DNA of 64,000 nucleotides, taken from Pyrocephalus nanus (taxonomy: Eukaryota; Chordata; Aves; Passeriformes; Tyrannidae). Each line of letters starts with the position of its first letter. The stretch's first letter is position 1. The notes beneath the pieces were generated by a model that saw only the letters and a program-made list of their open reading frames with translations, had not been told where the DNA came from and ran no database searches. The stretch is taken from positions 8,291,501 to 8,355,500 of the forward strand of contig CM076267.1 in assembly GCA_038380795.1 (NCBI GenBank), read 5' to 3'. The translations under genes were made by a program, and so were the position numbers. This document shows, one piece after another, positions 1 through 14,049 of the stretch.

Positions 1-2692
1 CTTGCTTAAGTAAAATTCAATTTTGTTTAAAAATATTCAAAATTTTCACATCTCATTTTGAACTGTGCAATAGATTTCCATTTTGCTTAAAATGTTTTGT
101 ATTTTCCAGTAATTCCCATCATCACACTCTCTGCATGGTCAATCAGGAAGTGAATCAGAACAAGATACAATGGAAATTTTCTACACAGTGCTCATAATTC
201 ACTCCTGCTCCAGTTGTGACCGTGGTACTTTTGAATAAGAATTTCCACAGAGGAGTTTAGTGAAGTTTGACTAATTGACTTTTAGAGTGCATTCAGTTCA
301 AGTTTGCTGGGTTCACTCCCACGGATAAGCTCTATTTCTGTATCCTTCACTTTCTAGTCCAACTTGCTTTGTAATGTCACACATTATTAAATAGCTAGTA
401 TAAAGCTGTCTTAAAATCACAGTGAATAATTCTAGGAGTAGAGATGTCAAGTAGATATAGCGATTACTGGGAAGCTTCTAACTCGTGGGGGAATTGGGAT
501 ACTTAATTAGTTAATGTTTCTACATTTCAGATGAAAGAGGTCAGTAAGTTCAAATATTATTATTCCTGTCTTTTCTGAAATGTATTAACCCTAATAATTT
601 TGAAGAGAAACTAACATAGTTCTAGTGCTCCTATTTGAGGCAAATGTCTTTCCAGTAAGTGGCAAAGCCATTAATGCTGCAGAGATACCAGCCAAGCATT
701 TGTACACCAGGAAACCTGGACACACATAAAGAGGAAAGACAAGAATGAAAGAATATTTTCAGTTTGCATCTTTCAAGGATGTTATAAACAGAGCAAATGG
801 TACAGAAAAAGACATATTTACCTTTCTCTTTGCAGTACACTGTTAAAATGGATTTACACACTTCACCCCTTGTCCAGCTGAGCCATACTTAGAACTTTTC
901 CTCTATTTCGATAAGAGCCTCTTCAGCTTGAAAATACTGATTACTGAGGAATGGAGCATCACTAAGCAATTCCCCTTCCTTGACTCTGTTGCTATTTGGG
1001 GTTTCTTGTTTATTTTCTTCTGAGAAAGACATCATGTGAAAATATCACAGGGTAGCTGCTGAAGTAGAGACAAGTAAACAAGGTCAGTCTTCTCCCTGAC
1101 ATAGATTTTCTCCACGGAGAAGAAAACTGCACTAAGCAGTGGAGCAGCTGCTGAAACACTTGAGGGAAGAAGTGGCACCCTGTAGTTACTATTGCATATC
1201 ATCACAATTGTTTTCCTTGCTACCATCTTCCTGTGCAGGATATTAAGTTCCACAGAGGAATTAAACTCACCTGTGGGGAGTACAGCTGGAGCCCTGCTGC
1301 TGTGATGCAGGAGCCTGAGGAGGAAGAGTCCTGTCCTGGGATCAAGAACAAATACAGGCCAAATTCAAAACACAGCTTTTACTGGACTGTATGAACACAC
1401 TTGCCTGATGTTGCTGGAGTGAATTCTAGTTTCTAACTTGTTCCAAGGAAACCAGAACCAGGCATTCACAGTTAAATGAGATTCCTAATACTATAGCTAT
1501 CAAAAGGGATTTCCAAAATGATAATGTAACTGTGATTTCATTGTGAAGAAATTACTGTGAAATTAGTATGGAGCAGTTCAACCTCAAAAAAAAACCACTG
1601 AAATGGAAATGTTTGTACTTGAACCTCACTGCAAATGAGCAGAAATGCTTTTTTGCTGTTTGAGAAGCTGCATTATGTTTTTATACTATCTATATGTTCA
1701 CATGTATTAAGATATATATTTCTTCATATTATAAGCTTCTTATTACTAATACAACACACAGTATAAAAATAAGGCAACATTTGAAAGTAAATTTGTTCTT
1801 CTGATGTCACTGTTACATATTAGGTCAGTTTGTAAACACAACTGATGTTAGATTGAAAGGATGACATCTAGTTATTGAAAAAACATTTTGATGGCCTCAT
1901 GTTATCAGAATTGACATGCAAAATACAGAGATTGATGAATATATGAGTTTGTAATCAGAACTAGTTTTCAGTTTGGAAGTGAGCAGAGTATGTAATTTTT
2001 CTGTCATAACTGAAAATGCAGATTTAAGTCGAACAAAGCTTTTGATGAATATGTCTTAAATTGACTGAATTATTTTAACTGATAAAAAAAAACTTTAATT
2101 TAAAAGACTATTATTTTTCCTTTTGAGATTATAATGCATTTTAAAATCAATTTTTAAAATTCTCAAGACACCAGGTAAGAAACATACCTTTAGCTGAACT
2201 AAACATTCTCTTAGCCTCCAAATGATATTTAATCACATTTTTAAAATTATTAGCAGACTAAAACCCAGTTTATATTCCCACAGCTGTAAATGAATTGAGC
2301 ACATCCCTTATTCAATCCTAAGTGCCAGTATTCAAATTTGCCAGATTACTCAACGAGCCCAAGAGAGCTCTACAACTTCAGTTTCTGCAAAACAGATCAG
2401 GAAAAAATAACCAAATATTCACCCTACTGCAATGAGTCAGTGTCAGAGCAAAGCCCAGAGGCTCATAACAAGTAGATGTTAGAACATGAAGCCACTTTAC
2501 TGCTATGCCACTGCAATTAGAGCAGCTCTCCAGTACATCTGACTCACCCTGCTTTGGACTTTCTGATACACAGACAGATTTCACTCTTTACCTTCTAAGG
2601 TTTCTCTTTTCAGGTTTGTCAAATCATTTCTAGATTTTCTTCAGACAGCCAGGATAATATCACCCCTCTGTGTACTGGTACCAAGTCAGGTC

Positions 2693-2748
2693 AAGACCAA
2701 CTGTCAGACTACTCCGACTAAAGACCAGATGTCAGACTTACACTGCTA
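2693..2748. repeat. Degenerate 28-bp tandem duplication
   Basis: Two adjacent 28-bp units each begin AAGACCA and share TGTCAGACT. By eye about 20 of 28 positions match. A further TCAGACTTA follows at about 2752-2760, so a third partial copy is possible. This is probably a local slippage product with no evident function. Confidence 0.4.
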
Positions 2749-2894
2749 AATTCAGACTTATGCCATTCACTTCAGTGCATCCCTCTAGTTTCCCTTTGGT
2801 GTGGAATGATATTATCTCATTTTCATCCTGTGCTAAACTGTAATCCATAGGATTTCCCAAGCCTGAATTTTCTACAGTGGAAAAAAGATCTGTT

Positions 2895-2933
2895 AAAAAA
2901 AAAAAAAAAAAAAAAAAAAAGAAGAAGAAGAAA
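2895..2933. repeat. Poly-A tract followed by (GAA)n
   Basis: An uninterrupted run of 26 A is followed by four GAA-type units. Such a mixed tail could be a decayed retroposon poly-A tail. The upstream sequence is not recognisable as a processed transcript, so it is annotated only as a simple repeat. Confidence 0.9.
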
Positions 2934-4125
2934 TTAAATGCAGAGACTCTTCTTATGGACCCCAGAATATCTGGTTATGTCTTTCTGCATGAATTTACCC
3001 GAGGAAACAAATACATATAAAGATGCCACTTCAAATTTTTATCCAGAAGGATATTTCATTGTTTGGATGAGTCACTATGTCACATCTCATTATGGAGTAG
3101 CACAACCCCACGTTCCTAATTCACAAAAGTCTGTCTCCTTGTTCAAAACTAAAAGTGGCATAAACCCATTATAATTCAAGTAAGGTGCTGGCAGGTCCTA
3201 AAATGGCTTTCCTGGAGAATAATGAGATAGACCAGTGGGGTAAGAAACATGATAAGTGACTGAGTAGAATAAGGCATAATGAATAGTTGCTCTGTCCCTG
3301 GCAGGTGACCATGGTACCAGAGAACTCTGTCACGCAATGTCCTTTATGGCACGTCATAAATTAAAGGAGATTTTTATTGTGAAAGCTTTTGTCACTGCAA
3401 GGAGGAAGAACAGTATAACGCCACATTTCTTTCCAGGATTGCAAATCAAGGCCAAAATCTCTCCTGATGTAAATGATGTCAATCCATTCATTTGAGCTGA
3501 GTTTTACCCACGTTTATCATCAGAAAATGTCATAAACTGCTTCTGCTTTAATTTAATTGAAGTATCGATTCTTCAAAATTGTTACATTAAATAGAGTTTT
3601 AGTTACCAGTGTCTCCCTGTAAAAGACAATCTGGCACAAAAAGCTGATTCTCTGTATAAGTCAGTGAGAGTAGACAGGAGGATAGGAATTAGGGAGATGA
3701 AAAAAAAAGCTATTTGAATTTATAAGGCCAGAAAAGTATCTATCTTCTAGTGTAATCGCCTCAGATGATCAGCAGAAATTACAACAATCAATCACATCCA
3801 GCACAAACAGAAATCTAGCAACAGCTCCAAAATAAAGAGCTGCCTTTTTTACTAATCTTTCTCTTTTATTGCTAATAACTTAAGGGGAATCAAAGACCTA
3901 AGTTAGACTTTGATGCTAATAGCAGCAAGCTCCCAATGCATCTTCTTCAGAATTCTATGGATGGCCATGAGGACAGCTGAAGTGTTAGGTACCTTTACGG
4001 TGGTGTGATAAAGTTGTGCAATGACAGACAGTGTTTGAGGGTAGCCCAGCTGGTGCAGCCTGGACCAAAAACATGCTCTAAGGGTAGTTTATGTGATCTT
4101 TCTGTATCTTTTGTCTGATTCTCTC

Positions 4126-4147
4126 TTTTTTTTTTTTTTTTTTTTTT
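4126..4147. repeat. Poly-T tract (22 nt)
   Basis: This is an uninterrupted run of 22 T. On the minus strand it would be a poly-A tract. No flanking duplication or gene-derived sequence was recognised around it. Confidence 0.9.
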
Positions 4148-7100
4148 CATGTCAAAGTGCTTTCTTTCAGAATCATAAAAATATGCATGCATATTTCTGG
4201 GCACACAGATGTCTGTATACACATATTTGGAAGGAGAGGGGAATTGATCCAAGATTCAGGCCCTTCAGGACTGAATTCTCCTGCATAGTCTGTTCTTGTT
4301 GCTTTGCTCCATTCCAGGCACCATTAATACCTCTGAAGTTTATTCCTTTCAGCCCGAATTATGCTCTAAACTGTTTGTGTTCAGTACCTTGCACTCTCCT
4401 CCTGCCCTGCCCTGCTTTACAAACTGCAAAGCCCTTCCAAAACTGATGTTAGCTGTTCTTTAGCTCAATTCCAAGGACAGCCATGTCAGTGGCTCACCTC
4501 TATTTAATAAAAATTCTTGGAAAAACAGGCCCTAGAGGATGTTGTGAATATTCTGAGCAACTTGAAAAACTGTGAGGTGGAAGGGATTGAAACAAGCGTG
4601 GGCAGTAGAGTATCGCTCACGGTATCACCTGGTAAACATGCAGGGGAGCGTTCAGGTGGTGCTTCTGCTGCAGTGAATGGACTGGGCAAGGGGCAGGGCT
4701 ACTCTGGAAACTGTGCAAGTATCTTACCAAGATCTGCAGCTGGCTTGTACTTGGCCAGTTCAGACTAAGGCACTGTAAACTTGTATCTGTACAGCCCTTT
4801 CACATAAATCTAATTACATAGACATATCCACATAGGCTGTCTGCAAGGGCTAAGAATTAAACTGGCAGATGGTCCTCAAGCTGAGAGCATATTGATATTG
4901 AAATAAAGTAGATCAAATCTTTATGACTGATACTTCAACTGAGAAGCACTTCGTTCTAGCCACAGGCATACTTCTGATGGAAGAATTTTCTATCGTGTGA
5001 GAACAACTCAGGTAGCATTTCCTCAAGGACAAACATTCTTGTAACAGCACTTATTTAGACAAAGGAAACTGAGATTACTAATTTCTTTCCCCCACTGTGA
5101 AATTCCATTGTGCACCCTGAACTTTCTACCTTCATAGGAGCTACTCACACCCATACACTTTCTGTGAGCCAGATTATGATTTCTCAGATATTTCCCTCTC
5201 GTATTCATTTAATTATACTATATTAATAAACCTTGACTTTTAGACAGAAGCTCCATGAGGTGTATTCTCAATATGACACACACATAAGTCCCCGTGGCAT
5301 CATCAGCAGTTAGGCACATGTGGAGAACTGATTATAGCCGTAGGTTTTTAGCCACTGCTACCTTACCTTTAGATTTTTTCCTCTGGTGATTTCTTGAGTG
5401 CCAACACACATACTGCAGTTGCCATCTTTGCTGAAAACCTTCATAGAAACAGTATAAAAAGGTTCAATTTATGCAAAATAGAATTTTAATCTAGAAAATG
5501 CAGATTTGAAACACTGCATGATGAAAGAAATCACCTGAAAGTACAGCCAAAGAGGTTAAAAAGCAGGTCACAGAGATCTGGTTTCCTGGGGAGCTTCTGT
5601 ACATTGGAAAAATGTAAGCTGCTACTGGCAGCTCCAAACTGCACACATTAAATGTGTCTACAAAGGATTTTGACAGGTCTCTATAAATCTGATACTTTCT
5701 GTCCCTATAGAACATTTCTGGTTTTATGGAAAGACAGAGGTAAGGATTCTGTGAAACTATTCCATACTGAATGAACACTCCTTTGGACAAATATTCATTA
5801 ATTCCAAGGTGACTGGCAAATCTCAGGATAGTTTAAAAATATTTTATTTTTACTTTCTACCTTTTCACCTTTTCTTTCCCTGTAACCACTGGGTATTATA
5901 GCCCAGTATGATTACATTGAGATTCTGCTGCAGAATTGAAGGTTAGATCAGCAATACTCAATTAACAAAGCAACATGTTCTACCCTGTATCTATTTTATT
6001 TAACTGACCTAGGATGGGAAAGGTAACATTGTGAAAATATTTAGGAGGTCAGAAAGTGCATACCCCTTTACTGTTTTGGTCTGGGGATTATCCCTTAAAA
6101 AATACAGGAATAAATAGTCCCTTTAGTTACTCAGATTAAATAAAATAATTCACCCATGGTATGATCTTATAAGTCTATGTACAAAAAGTTATGTATATAA
6201 AATAAGAGCCAGCAGACTTGCTCTGCATAATCCTCATCAACAGTCTAGTTTACAGTATGTACAAAATCACATTACAAAATGTAATGTGCATACAGTACAC
6301 AAAGTATTTGAATTCACATACATCAGATGGACACAATAGGAGATGAATTCTTTGAAAGTGACAAAAGTTGAAAGTTTAGTTATAGTTTTGATTTCCAGAA
6401 AGTGCTGATAAGACACTTTCACGAAATCAGGAGTCTTAGAGTGAAATATTTGAAAGTAATGGGAAGAGATTTTGAAGAATTTCATCTAGATGAAAAGGTT
6501 GGGTTGTTCTTACTTCTAGACAGAGTGTTCTTGATCTGCAGCAATACCAAAATTAGACTTAGAGCAGAGGTCTGCAGGTAGTAGACCTGTGCCATATTGC
6601 TTGTCACTATGTCATTTGATTATAACTGGAAGGCAAGGAAAACATCAATGTTTGCACCTTCTGAGAGACAGATGCAATTCAATAATTCACCCTGGTGTAA
6701 TTGTATGTCGTGGCTGGCTGCTGCTTTATAGGACCTTAGAGAACTTTGCTGTAAAGACTGTTACAAAATGATAATTTCTTTAAAACAATATTCAACCTGT
6801 TCTTCTCGGAAAAAAAAATATCTTTCTTTGTTAAGAAAACATGTAGGGTTTGCTTATCTTTTGTCGGGTATTCTATGTGTTTGAGTTTATCTGCTTGTTT
6901 TCTACTTAAATTGTCTATTTCTAATCAAGCAAGTGTTCTGTGCTTTTTAGGCACCTGGTCCCTTTTGTTTCCCCTGCAATGTTCATTATTGTCCATGACA
7001 GATCTATTCCTAAGACTGCTAAGCAATGAAGAAGGCTAATCCAGAGCAGCATTGCTCTCCCTGGGTAATTTAGACAAGATCAATATTCATTAACATTGGC

Positions 7101-8275
7101 AATTCACTACACAAGGGGACAGTGCTTTAAAAAAAGACAAACACAACAAAACTCTAAAAGAAAGAGACAGGAATATGTTGCTCACATGGGTAAGACACAT
7201 CACATCCATTTTCTACACCCTCTTTGGGCAACTCACATCAGTGTTTAATCACTTATATGCAATATTTTCCTGCTGTCCGGTTGGAATGCTTTCTACTGGG
7301 ATCTGTAGCTCTTGTCTCTTATCACTTTGCTGTGAGAATTCCAGAGCCTCTCTGCTGAATTCTTTGTTCCTCCCAGCAGCCACAACTTCTGCTCCGGCCA
7401 CATCCAGTCTGGGCTCATTCCCAACACTGCTGCTTCTCCTCCTGCTGTCAGACTTAGTTTCTGATAGAAATTACATGGCCACAGTTATTTCTTTCATCTT
7501 TACCTTCACCAGTATTGCATAATAGATTCTGCCTTTGGAACATCTCTAAGCTATGACTTTCCCTATGCATGCAAACAGGTAAAACATTCAGTGAGGCTGT
7601 GCTTGTGCTGTATCTTTATGCTTCAGCACAATTTGGTACAAGCCAGTATAAAAAAAATTCAGAAAAAAATAGAAACACCCTAATTTGTCTACCTCTGCCC
7701 AATGCTTTACCATTTTCCTCAGTCTCTTATGCCCTATAAGACCTGACTACATAAAGATAAAACATGTTAAAGGAAATTTTAAAATGCATAAAAACATCAG
7801 TGTAACTGGATTTTTTCTGTACTGTTACATGCACAAGTGCAGAGAAGTCTACTTGACTGTATTTTTCCTTTAATTGATGATATTGGAAAAAATATTTTCA
7901 TTTGTTTAGTAATATTCCTTTTTTCTTTTTGAAAACATTAAAAAGAGAAAGAAGTAGAATCTATTTGAATATTAATTAAATGTGTCATTCTGAAGTATAT
8001 AATTTTTTTTTTATTCAAAACTACCTTGAAGGAAAAGAAGGTTTTCTCTAAAGACTTAAATCTCTCTTCCTCATGTGGAAAGAGATTGACTAAAAAGCAT
8101 AATTAGTTTTTATTGATAAATCTTTTTGAAAAGTATGTTCAAATAAGTCTAAGAGCATCATCTATTTCTTTTGTGAAAGAAGTAACAGATGCAGTAGATG
8201 AGGCACACTGTTACTTTTCAAAAACTGAGTCATTATATATTAATCATTAAGCCTGCAACAGTCTTAATTCAGTAA

Positions 8276-8295
8276 CTCCAATGGCTTCATTGGAG
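8276..8295. repeat. Short inverted repeat, 8-bp arms, 4-nt loop
   Basis: CTCCAATG and CATTGGAG form perfect arms around a GCTT loop. An inverted repeat this small is expected by chance several times in a window of this size. No flanking signal supports a function. Confidence 0.35.
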
Positions 8296-8322
8296 CTAAG
8301 CTGAGATATCGGATTCAAAAGA

Positions 8323-8356
8323 GATCTGATATATATATTCTAATATATATTCTACA
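8323..8356. repeat. (TA)n-like low-complexity patch
   Basis: Two short TATATATAT-type runs are separated by TCTAA. This is a degenerate dinucleotide microsatellite. Confidence 0.6.
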
Positions 8357-9210
8357 CTTATTTATACCTTGGTTTACATCCCATGAGTTGGATATTTCTT
8401 TGGGGCTTGAGGAATACTTGATTTGTTATGTTGGAGTTTTTTTCTTATCTTTTATTTACTCTGGATACTGATACTAATTAAAATAAGAGCATAGCCATGG
8501 TGAGATGACAGTAATGAGCCTTTAGAACAACAGAGGCGTTACATGATACCAACGTATTCATAAATCAGAGACCAGCTACAAAACACAAATTACCAGAATG
8601 TACCTAGTCTTTTTTACTAATGGCTTTCCAAGCTGAATTTAATTAAAACAATAAAGGTTTCAACACAGAAAAAGAAAAGAAAACAAGAACTATGAAATGT
8701 TAAGGCCAAAAGACAATTAATCATTATGACATCTTACCAACCTTCAAAGATGAAGAACATGACCACAAAAGTGAACATCCTCAAGAAGTTCAGCTACCGT
8801 TCAGCCTGACTAAAAAAACCCACAGGTTTTGCTCCAGTTCCTCCTGCTACCTGACAGTCTATACAGCTGGGGTTTTGCTACACCCTGGGGACTTTTGAAA
8901 GACTGCCATCCACTCTGCTGTGTATCTGTCACTCCCTTTCTGATGGCTTAAGTATTTCAAAGCATTCTTTCACTATCCTATTGTGTGATGTACTTCAACA
9001 AAAACTTTCTGTTGTTTTCTCTTTTTTTCCAGTTGAAAATATAGCTTTGACGTCATCAACTTGTTTGAAAGTTTCTTTTTCTTTCACCCTGAAGTGTTCC
9101 CTGCTACCATCATGAAACCAGAAATGTAGTATGTCAGTTCAGCTTCATTTTCCTTGCTTCTTTCAACTACATTTCTTTGAACTGACCTGAAATTTTTTTT
9201 GCTTGTTTTG

Positions 9211-9234
9211 ATTTTATGGATTTTATGGATTTTA
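9211..9234. repeat. 9-bp tandem repeat (ATTTTATGG)
   Basis: Two exact copies of ATTTTATGG are followed by a partial third copy. It is a small AT-rich minisatellite seed with no further expansion. Confidence 0.7.
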
Positions 9235-9988
9235 ACTTCAAACTAAATTTCTCTGTTGAGTGCTCCAGTCCTGGAGCACCCACAACATTTACAACAGGTG
9301 AAAACTACAAAATGGGGAAAATGCTGAAAACAAAGAATTTAGATTTGAAAATAAAAATATAGTTATCTTGAGAGAACTGAAGTGTTAGTCCTTTTCTCCC
9401 TAAAATCCTCTTAGACTTTGGTTAATGTATTTTGTATTTCTCACTGAGTTGTTCTTTAAAAGTTCCAACCAACACAAAATATATGAAAGTTGTTTCTTGC
9501 TTACCTGATTCTAAGGGTCACAACTTAAGTGTTTTAAACTTTCTTTTTCTTATCCTTCAAGAGTCATGACCAAAATGTTTACAGCTCATGACAGCATCCA
9601 TTTCATGATGTAGCTATTTGTTAAACTCCTTCAACATTGATTATCCTCCGTTTTTCTGATGAGTTTGCTTGCCAGTTTTAATACGCTTCTTCATTCCTCC
9701 AAGGTAACTGCATGACTTTTTGGCACATTACTTTAAACTGAATTGATAATGAATTTAATATGATGATAATTTGATAATGCAGCCCTCAAAATTATATTCC
9801 AGCTGCTTGAAGTTTGATGATTGGCCACATTATTTAGCAGGAGGAGTTAACTGTGAAAGACTTGCAATTTTACATAGGCAAATGTCACAAAACCTGTGTA
9901 TTATCATGGAGCAAGTCTGGAGGAGCTCTGCTGAAGTTAAACCAGATTTTTACAACTAAAAACTGAGGAAACTGGTATCTGAATACGT

Positions 9989-10016
<28 letters not shown>
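9989..10016. repeat. Poly-A tract (28 nt)
   Basis: This is an uninterrupted run of 28 A, the longest homopolymer in the window. An open frame of about 60 codons ends shortly upstream (about 9957), but it matches no protein family I know. A processed pseudogene is not supported. Confidence 0.9.
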
Positions 10017-10020
<4 letters not shown>

Positions 10021-10469
10021 TTTTCAGCCACTCCAATGGCTGTCAGATAACTTAAAAATAAAAAGAAATTCAGTGTACAGGCTAGTAAGCATACTTATTC
10101 TTTGTTGTTTTCAAATACATATTTCCCATGTCAGAACAAAACCATCTTTTCATGGACTGGTATCGCCAGCAGTTTCTGATCAAGAGATAATTATTTCAAA
10201 AACTAATTACTTCAGTCAAACATCATAATTTAAAGAGTAATCTCTATTTATATGAACAGCTCACTTTCATAGCCAATACTGAAAACCAGTACCTTTCACT
10301 GATTTATGTCAGTATTTTATGGCCTGAAGACAATTTTTAGACTTGCTCTCATCTTTGTATTGACCCTCGATACAGTGAGTAAACATAACTCTCTGTTCTC
10401 TGTGCCCTATGTTGTATCTCTGCCCTGACCAGCACACCTGGCTGAACAGTGTTAGTCAACTTGTAATGA

Positions 10470-10488
10470 GTTATCACAATGTGATAAC
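10470..10488. repeat. Near-perfect palindrome, 9-bp arms, 1-nt centre
   Basis: GTTATCACA and TGTGATAAC are perfect inverted arms around a single A. A dyad this compact could be a binding site for a dimeric protein, but nothing around it gives independent support and chance is a sufficient explanation. Confidence 0.4.
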
Positions 10489-11452
10489 CTGCTTGAATGT
10501 CACCACAGGGAAATGACAAGCCCCCTTTTATTTGCATTGCAAAGAATTTAAATTTCCTTAATCTCAAAAACTTCAAGTGGGCAAACAGATACTATTATTC
10601 ACAGCTCACACAGTGATCACATGCAAAACAATAGCATTTTAAACAGTTGGTTCCAAATCACATAGGTTAAAAGTGCGTTTAAAAATGCATCCACAGAACT
10701 GCCTTTGAGTCCAAAAATTTAGTAATGAAAAAGATGAAGCACAAGCTAGATTCTCAGCTGACATTAAATGAGCAGGATTCAACATCAGTGGAATATCTGG
10801 CTCAAAATCTACTTTTCACTGCAAATGAAATATGTATGTACATAGCTTGGACTAACAATGGAGGTTTTAGATCAAACAGAGGTTTGAAGTGCTGACTCCA
10901 CATATGACCCCATTAACTAAATTATAGTGAATTATTTTTAAAGCATAAGTCACAAATGGCTGACACTTACATGTGTAACTTTACATATTGATCAGCAGCA
11001 GGATGAGAAATACAAGTGTATTTGGAAGGCCACAAAGCCTACATATTGCTAATACCTACAAAGACATGCTTTTAAGTGACTGAGCAAGAGCTCTGGGATT
11101 GAGCAGCACACATTTGATTTCAAACCTTCCATCCTGCTGAACTAAGTACAAGCAGATAGCAAGTCATATTCTAATGATAACAGTTTGCTTTCCCTCTCTG
11201 CTTCCATAACAAGTTACTGGCAGAGTGTTCTTCATGGGCTTCGAAAGAAGTGTGTGTGATTTATAAACCAAGTAATCACAGACTAAACTAAAAAGGGGGA
11301 TTGGTTGGGTTTTTTTTGCAGGGGGAGGGCAGGAAGAATTCTTGTAACACTGTTGAATATTAGGGATTCAAAAAGCTAATTCCACTGTCCAGTGTCTGTG
11401 CCAATTCTGGGCTCGAGAGAGGGTGACAACTACTGTGCTTTCCTTTGTCTTA

Positions 11453-11762
11453 TCACAGAATCACAAAACATCCTTGGCTGGAAGAGACCCACAAGGATCA
11501 TTGAGTCCAACTGCTGGCCCTGCACAGGACACCCCAAGAATCACAAAACGGGCCTGAGAGCATTGTACAAATGTTCCTTGAACTCTGTCAGCCTTGGTGC
11601 TGTGACCAGTTCTTGGGGGAGCCTGAGTGAAGAACCTTTTCCTAATATCCAACCTACTCTCCCCCAGACACAGCCTCAGGCCATTCCCATGGGTCCTGTC
11701 ATTGGTCACCACAGGGAAGGGATCAGTGCTGACCCTCAGCTTCCCCTCACAGGGAACATTCT
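11453..11762 (-). mobile_element. CR1 LINE 3'-region fragment (minus strand)
   Basis: On the plus strand the sequence reads as antisense CR1. It opens with CACAGAATCACA, then a GGCTGGAAGAGACC / ACAAGGATCATTGAGTCCAA block. Next come CTGCACAGGACACCCCAAGA, a CCTTGAACTCTGTCAGCC-type segment and AAGAACCTTTTCCTAATATC. This order is characteristic of bird CR1 3' ends, so the sense strand is minus with the 3' end at the low coordinate. The 5' end is truncated, as usual for CR1. A 135-codon frame on the plus strand (11392-11799) and a 104-codon frame on the minus strand (11461-11775) are by-products of this repeat, not genes. The subfamily is not assigned. Confidence 0.88.
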
Positions 11763-14034
11763 TACACCCTTCCATACCCAGCCCTGCTGCTGGAGATGAG
11801 ACAGGGTGTTTCTATCAGCAGCCAGCTTTTCTCTTCTCTTGGATGATATATTCATTATGATTTCATTTCAAAATTTATGAAAATACTTCACTACAACTAG
11901 TTATGAATTTACCGTTCTTTATGATTTTAGCTTTAGGGTAATGAAAGCTGCAACAGCTTTTCATTTAGGGACCCGGAGGAAATGAATCTGGCTAATTTAA
12001 AGTCAGAACTCTAAGTTTAAACTCTAGGAAAGGGCTGGAATATCTTGCTCAGAACTCCCTTCTGGCTCTGTGTCCTTTCTTCACAAAGCTATTACAAAAA
12101 TAATGAATTCTTAATAATCTGATATTTTGACACTTTCTAATCTTAAATTGTAAATGGAGAACTTAAAATTTTATTCCTTTTCTTTATTAAAATGATATTT
12201 TACATACAAAAAGGAAATAACAACCCGTGATATTCTTTGCACCAAATTATACAGGAAAATGTTCATCAACACTAGCATAATTAGCATTTTATTCCTTCCC
12301 TTTTCTAGCTGAGCATTACAAGTTCCAACCACCATTTCTTAATGAGGGTCTATTATCTTTCCTGACTGTAAAACTTGGATGTTTCGGGATGGTTTTCACT
12401 TTATTATCATCTTTTTCCCCCTCATCTTTTCTGCATAAATCTCCTGCTTCATCCTATCTGAATTCTTCTACAGTGGTTCTTTGTATCTGACACTTCATAC
12501 TTCACACTCTCCTCGGACTTTGAGAAAAATTGTCTTATTTGTTTTGTGAAAAGGAGAGTGCAGCAGTGGTAGAATCTCAATGCAGGAGAAATAGGTGTAT
12601 TCAAGTACCATTTCCCTTATAAAAAACTTAAGACAGACCTTGAAGACTGCAGGACATGTGCATAAGGTGAGGAGGGTCATTATTATTTATTTATATTATT
12701 ATTAAAAATGAGAAATCTGGGAGATTACTAATTATTGTAAGTCAGTCAATAGAAAGATTTCCACAAGCTTGGGTAAGAGTTAGTAGTTCCTTCATAGGGG
12801 TCAAAACTAAACAAAGAATTCACACAAGGTTAATTAAGTTTGTGCTGTGTAACAGGGAACATTTCAAAAGCACCTGAGCTCTGACTAACCTGGACTGTGA
12901 TGTACACAGCACTGTACTGACATAGATACCTAGCTCCTGCTTGCCAAGGCAGTTAAGAACACCAGTTCAGTTTACTGAAGAACAAGGATTGAAACATGCA
13001 GAAGCTTCTGCTTATCTCTTGCTTGCAATAGTGTGAATACACCTATATGAAACCCACCCTTTCAAAAAGCAAATCTAGTCTAATTGTTCACTGAGAACTG
13101 TCAACTGCACCAAGGGAAAATATAATGGTAATCTGGATTTATGATACTGCTCAACAAAGTTTCTTATGCTATACAAGAGAAAGGATTGCATCCACTTCTT
13201 GTTCATGAAAATTTAAAAATGTTTCTAACCAGGTAATACAAATGTACAGTTTCAAGGCTTGACTGCTGTCAATTCAAACGCAAAACATGAGCTCACCAAA
13301 GCAAGTGAGCAAGGCACCAGCTGGAAAATGGATTTGCAACCCTGTCACCCCAAAAGAAAGCAGAGAGATTTTGAGGTCATTAAACACAGGTAGAAGTCAA
13401 AGTTTCCAGTAGTATATTCAGTGGATAACACAAAATATGGATGTAGATCCCTATTCTCCCAGCACATTAGCATCTGTCCAGCTGCCATTTACCTCATAAA
13501 GCTGAAAGCCTGGAGGTTTGAAATATTCCCAAGGCGGCCCTGTTGTAGACTGGAGAGGGAAACAACAAAATTGCTAAGAAAGGGAAGGGAGGGCTGCTTC
13601 CAGCCTTTGGGATCTGTAACACTACTGCACTGTGCGTGGTAGGCACAGTGCCCTGTGGGAGGACAGGGAAGCATGATGCCAGGGAACCACACCACGGGAT
13701 ACCAGATCCACCACCTTCAGGTCCTCATCAGAATAAGTTCAGAAGGCTTTTTCCTGGGCATGCAGAGAAAAATTAGGCTGACAGTTTTGTAAGGGTTCAG
13801 AAAAAAAAAAAATCTAGAAAATGTGAGTGTTTATGTGATCTCCTGTTTCTTGCTTAGCTGCTTTAAGCTGCCAAGTATCATCTTTTCCTGACTTCATGCT
13901 TAGCTGACATCTGGTTTCCATATGTTTGTATTGTTATTGCTCTACCCTTTTATTCTAGATTGTGTGTCCTGACAGATATCAATCTACAGTATATGCACTC
14001 CTTTATACAAAAAGGGCATTTAAAGTAATTGTGG

Positions 14035-14049
14035 AAAAAAAAAAAAAAA
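14035..14049. repeat. Poly-A tract (15 nt)
   Basis: This is an uninterrupted run of 15 A. No retroposon body was recognised upstream. Confidence 0.8.

Larger units (their letters stand above)
1..11452. other. AT-rich non-coding stretch, no gene recognised
   Basis: I see no gene in this stretch. Open frames are short, mostly under 120 codons, lack recognisable domains and are interrupted at the frequency expected of AT-rich non-coding DNA. The longest run through the poly-T tract near 4.13 kb (117 codons) or through a serine/leucine-rich stretch at 7175-7522 (115 codons), and neither resembles a known protein. The only structured elements are homopolymer tracts, a short (TA)n patch, two small inverted repeats and a weak 28-bp tandem duplication, listed separately. 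It could be intergenic or intronic. Confidence 0.7.

Noticed and set aside
3995..4446. Frames of 117 (plus) and 85 (minus) codons around 4.1 kb
   Set aside because: They owe their length to the poly-T tract, coding for poly-phenylalanine or poly-lysine. There are no splice sites or recognisable similarity.
11392..11799. Longest open frame in the window (135 codons, plus strand)
   Set aside because: Most of it runs antisense through a CR1 fragment whose landmarks are clear at the DNA level, so the frame is a repeat artefact.
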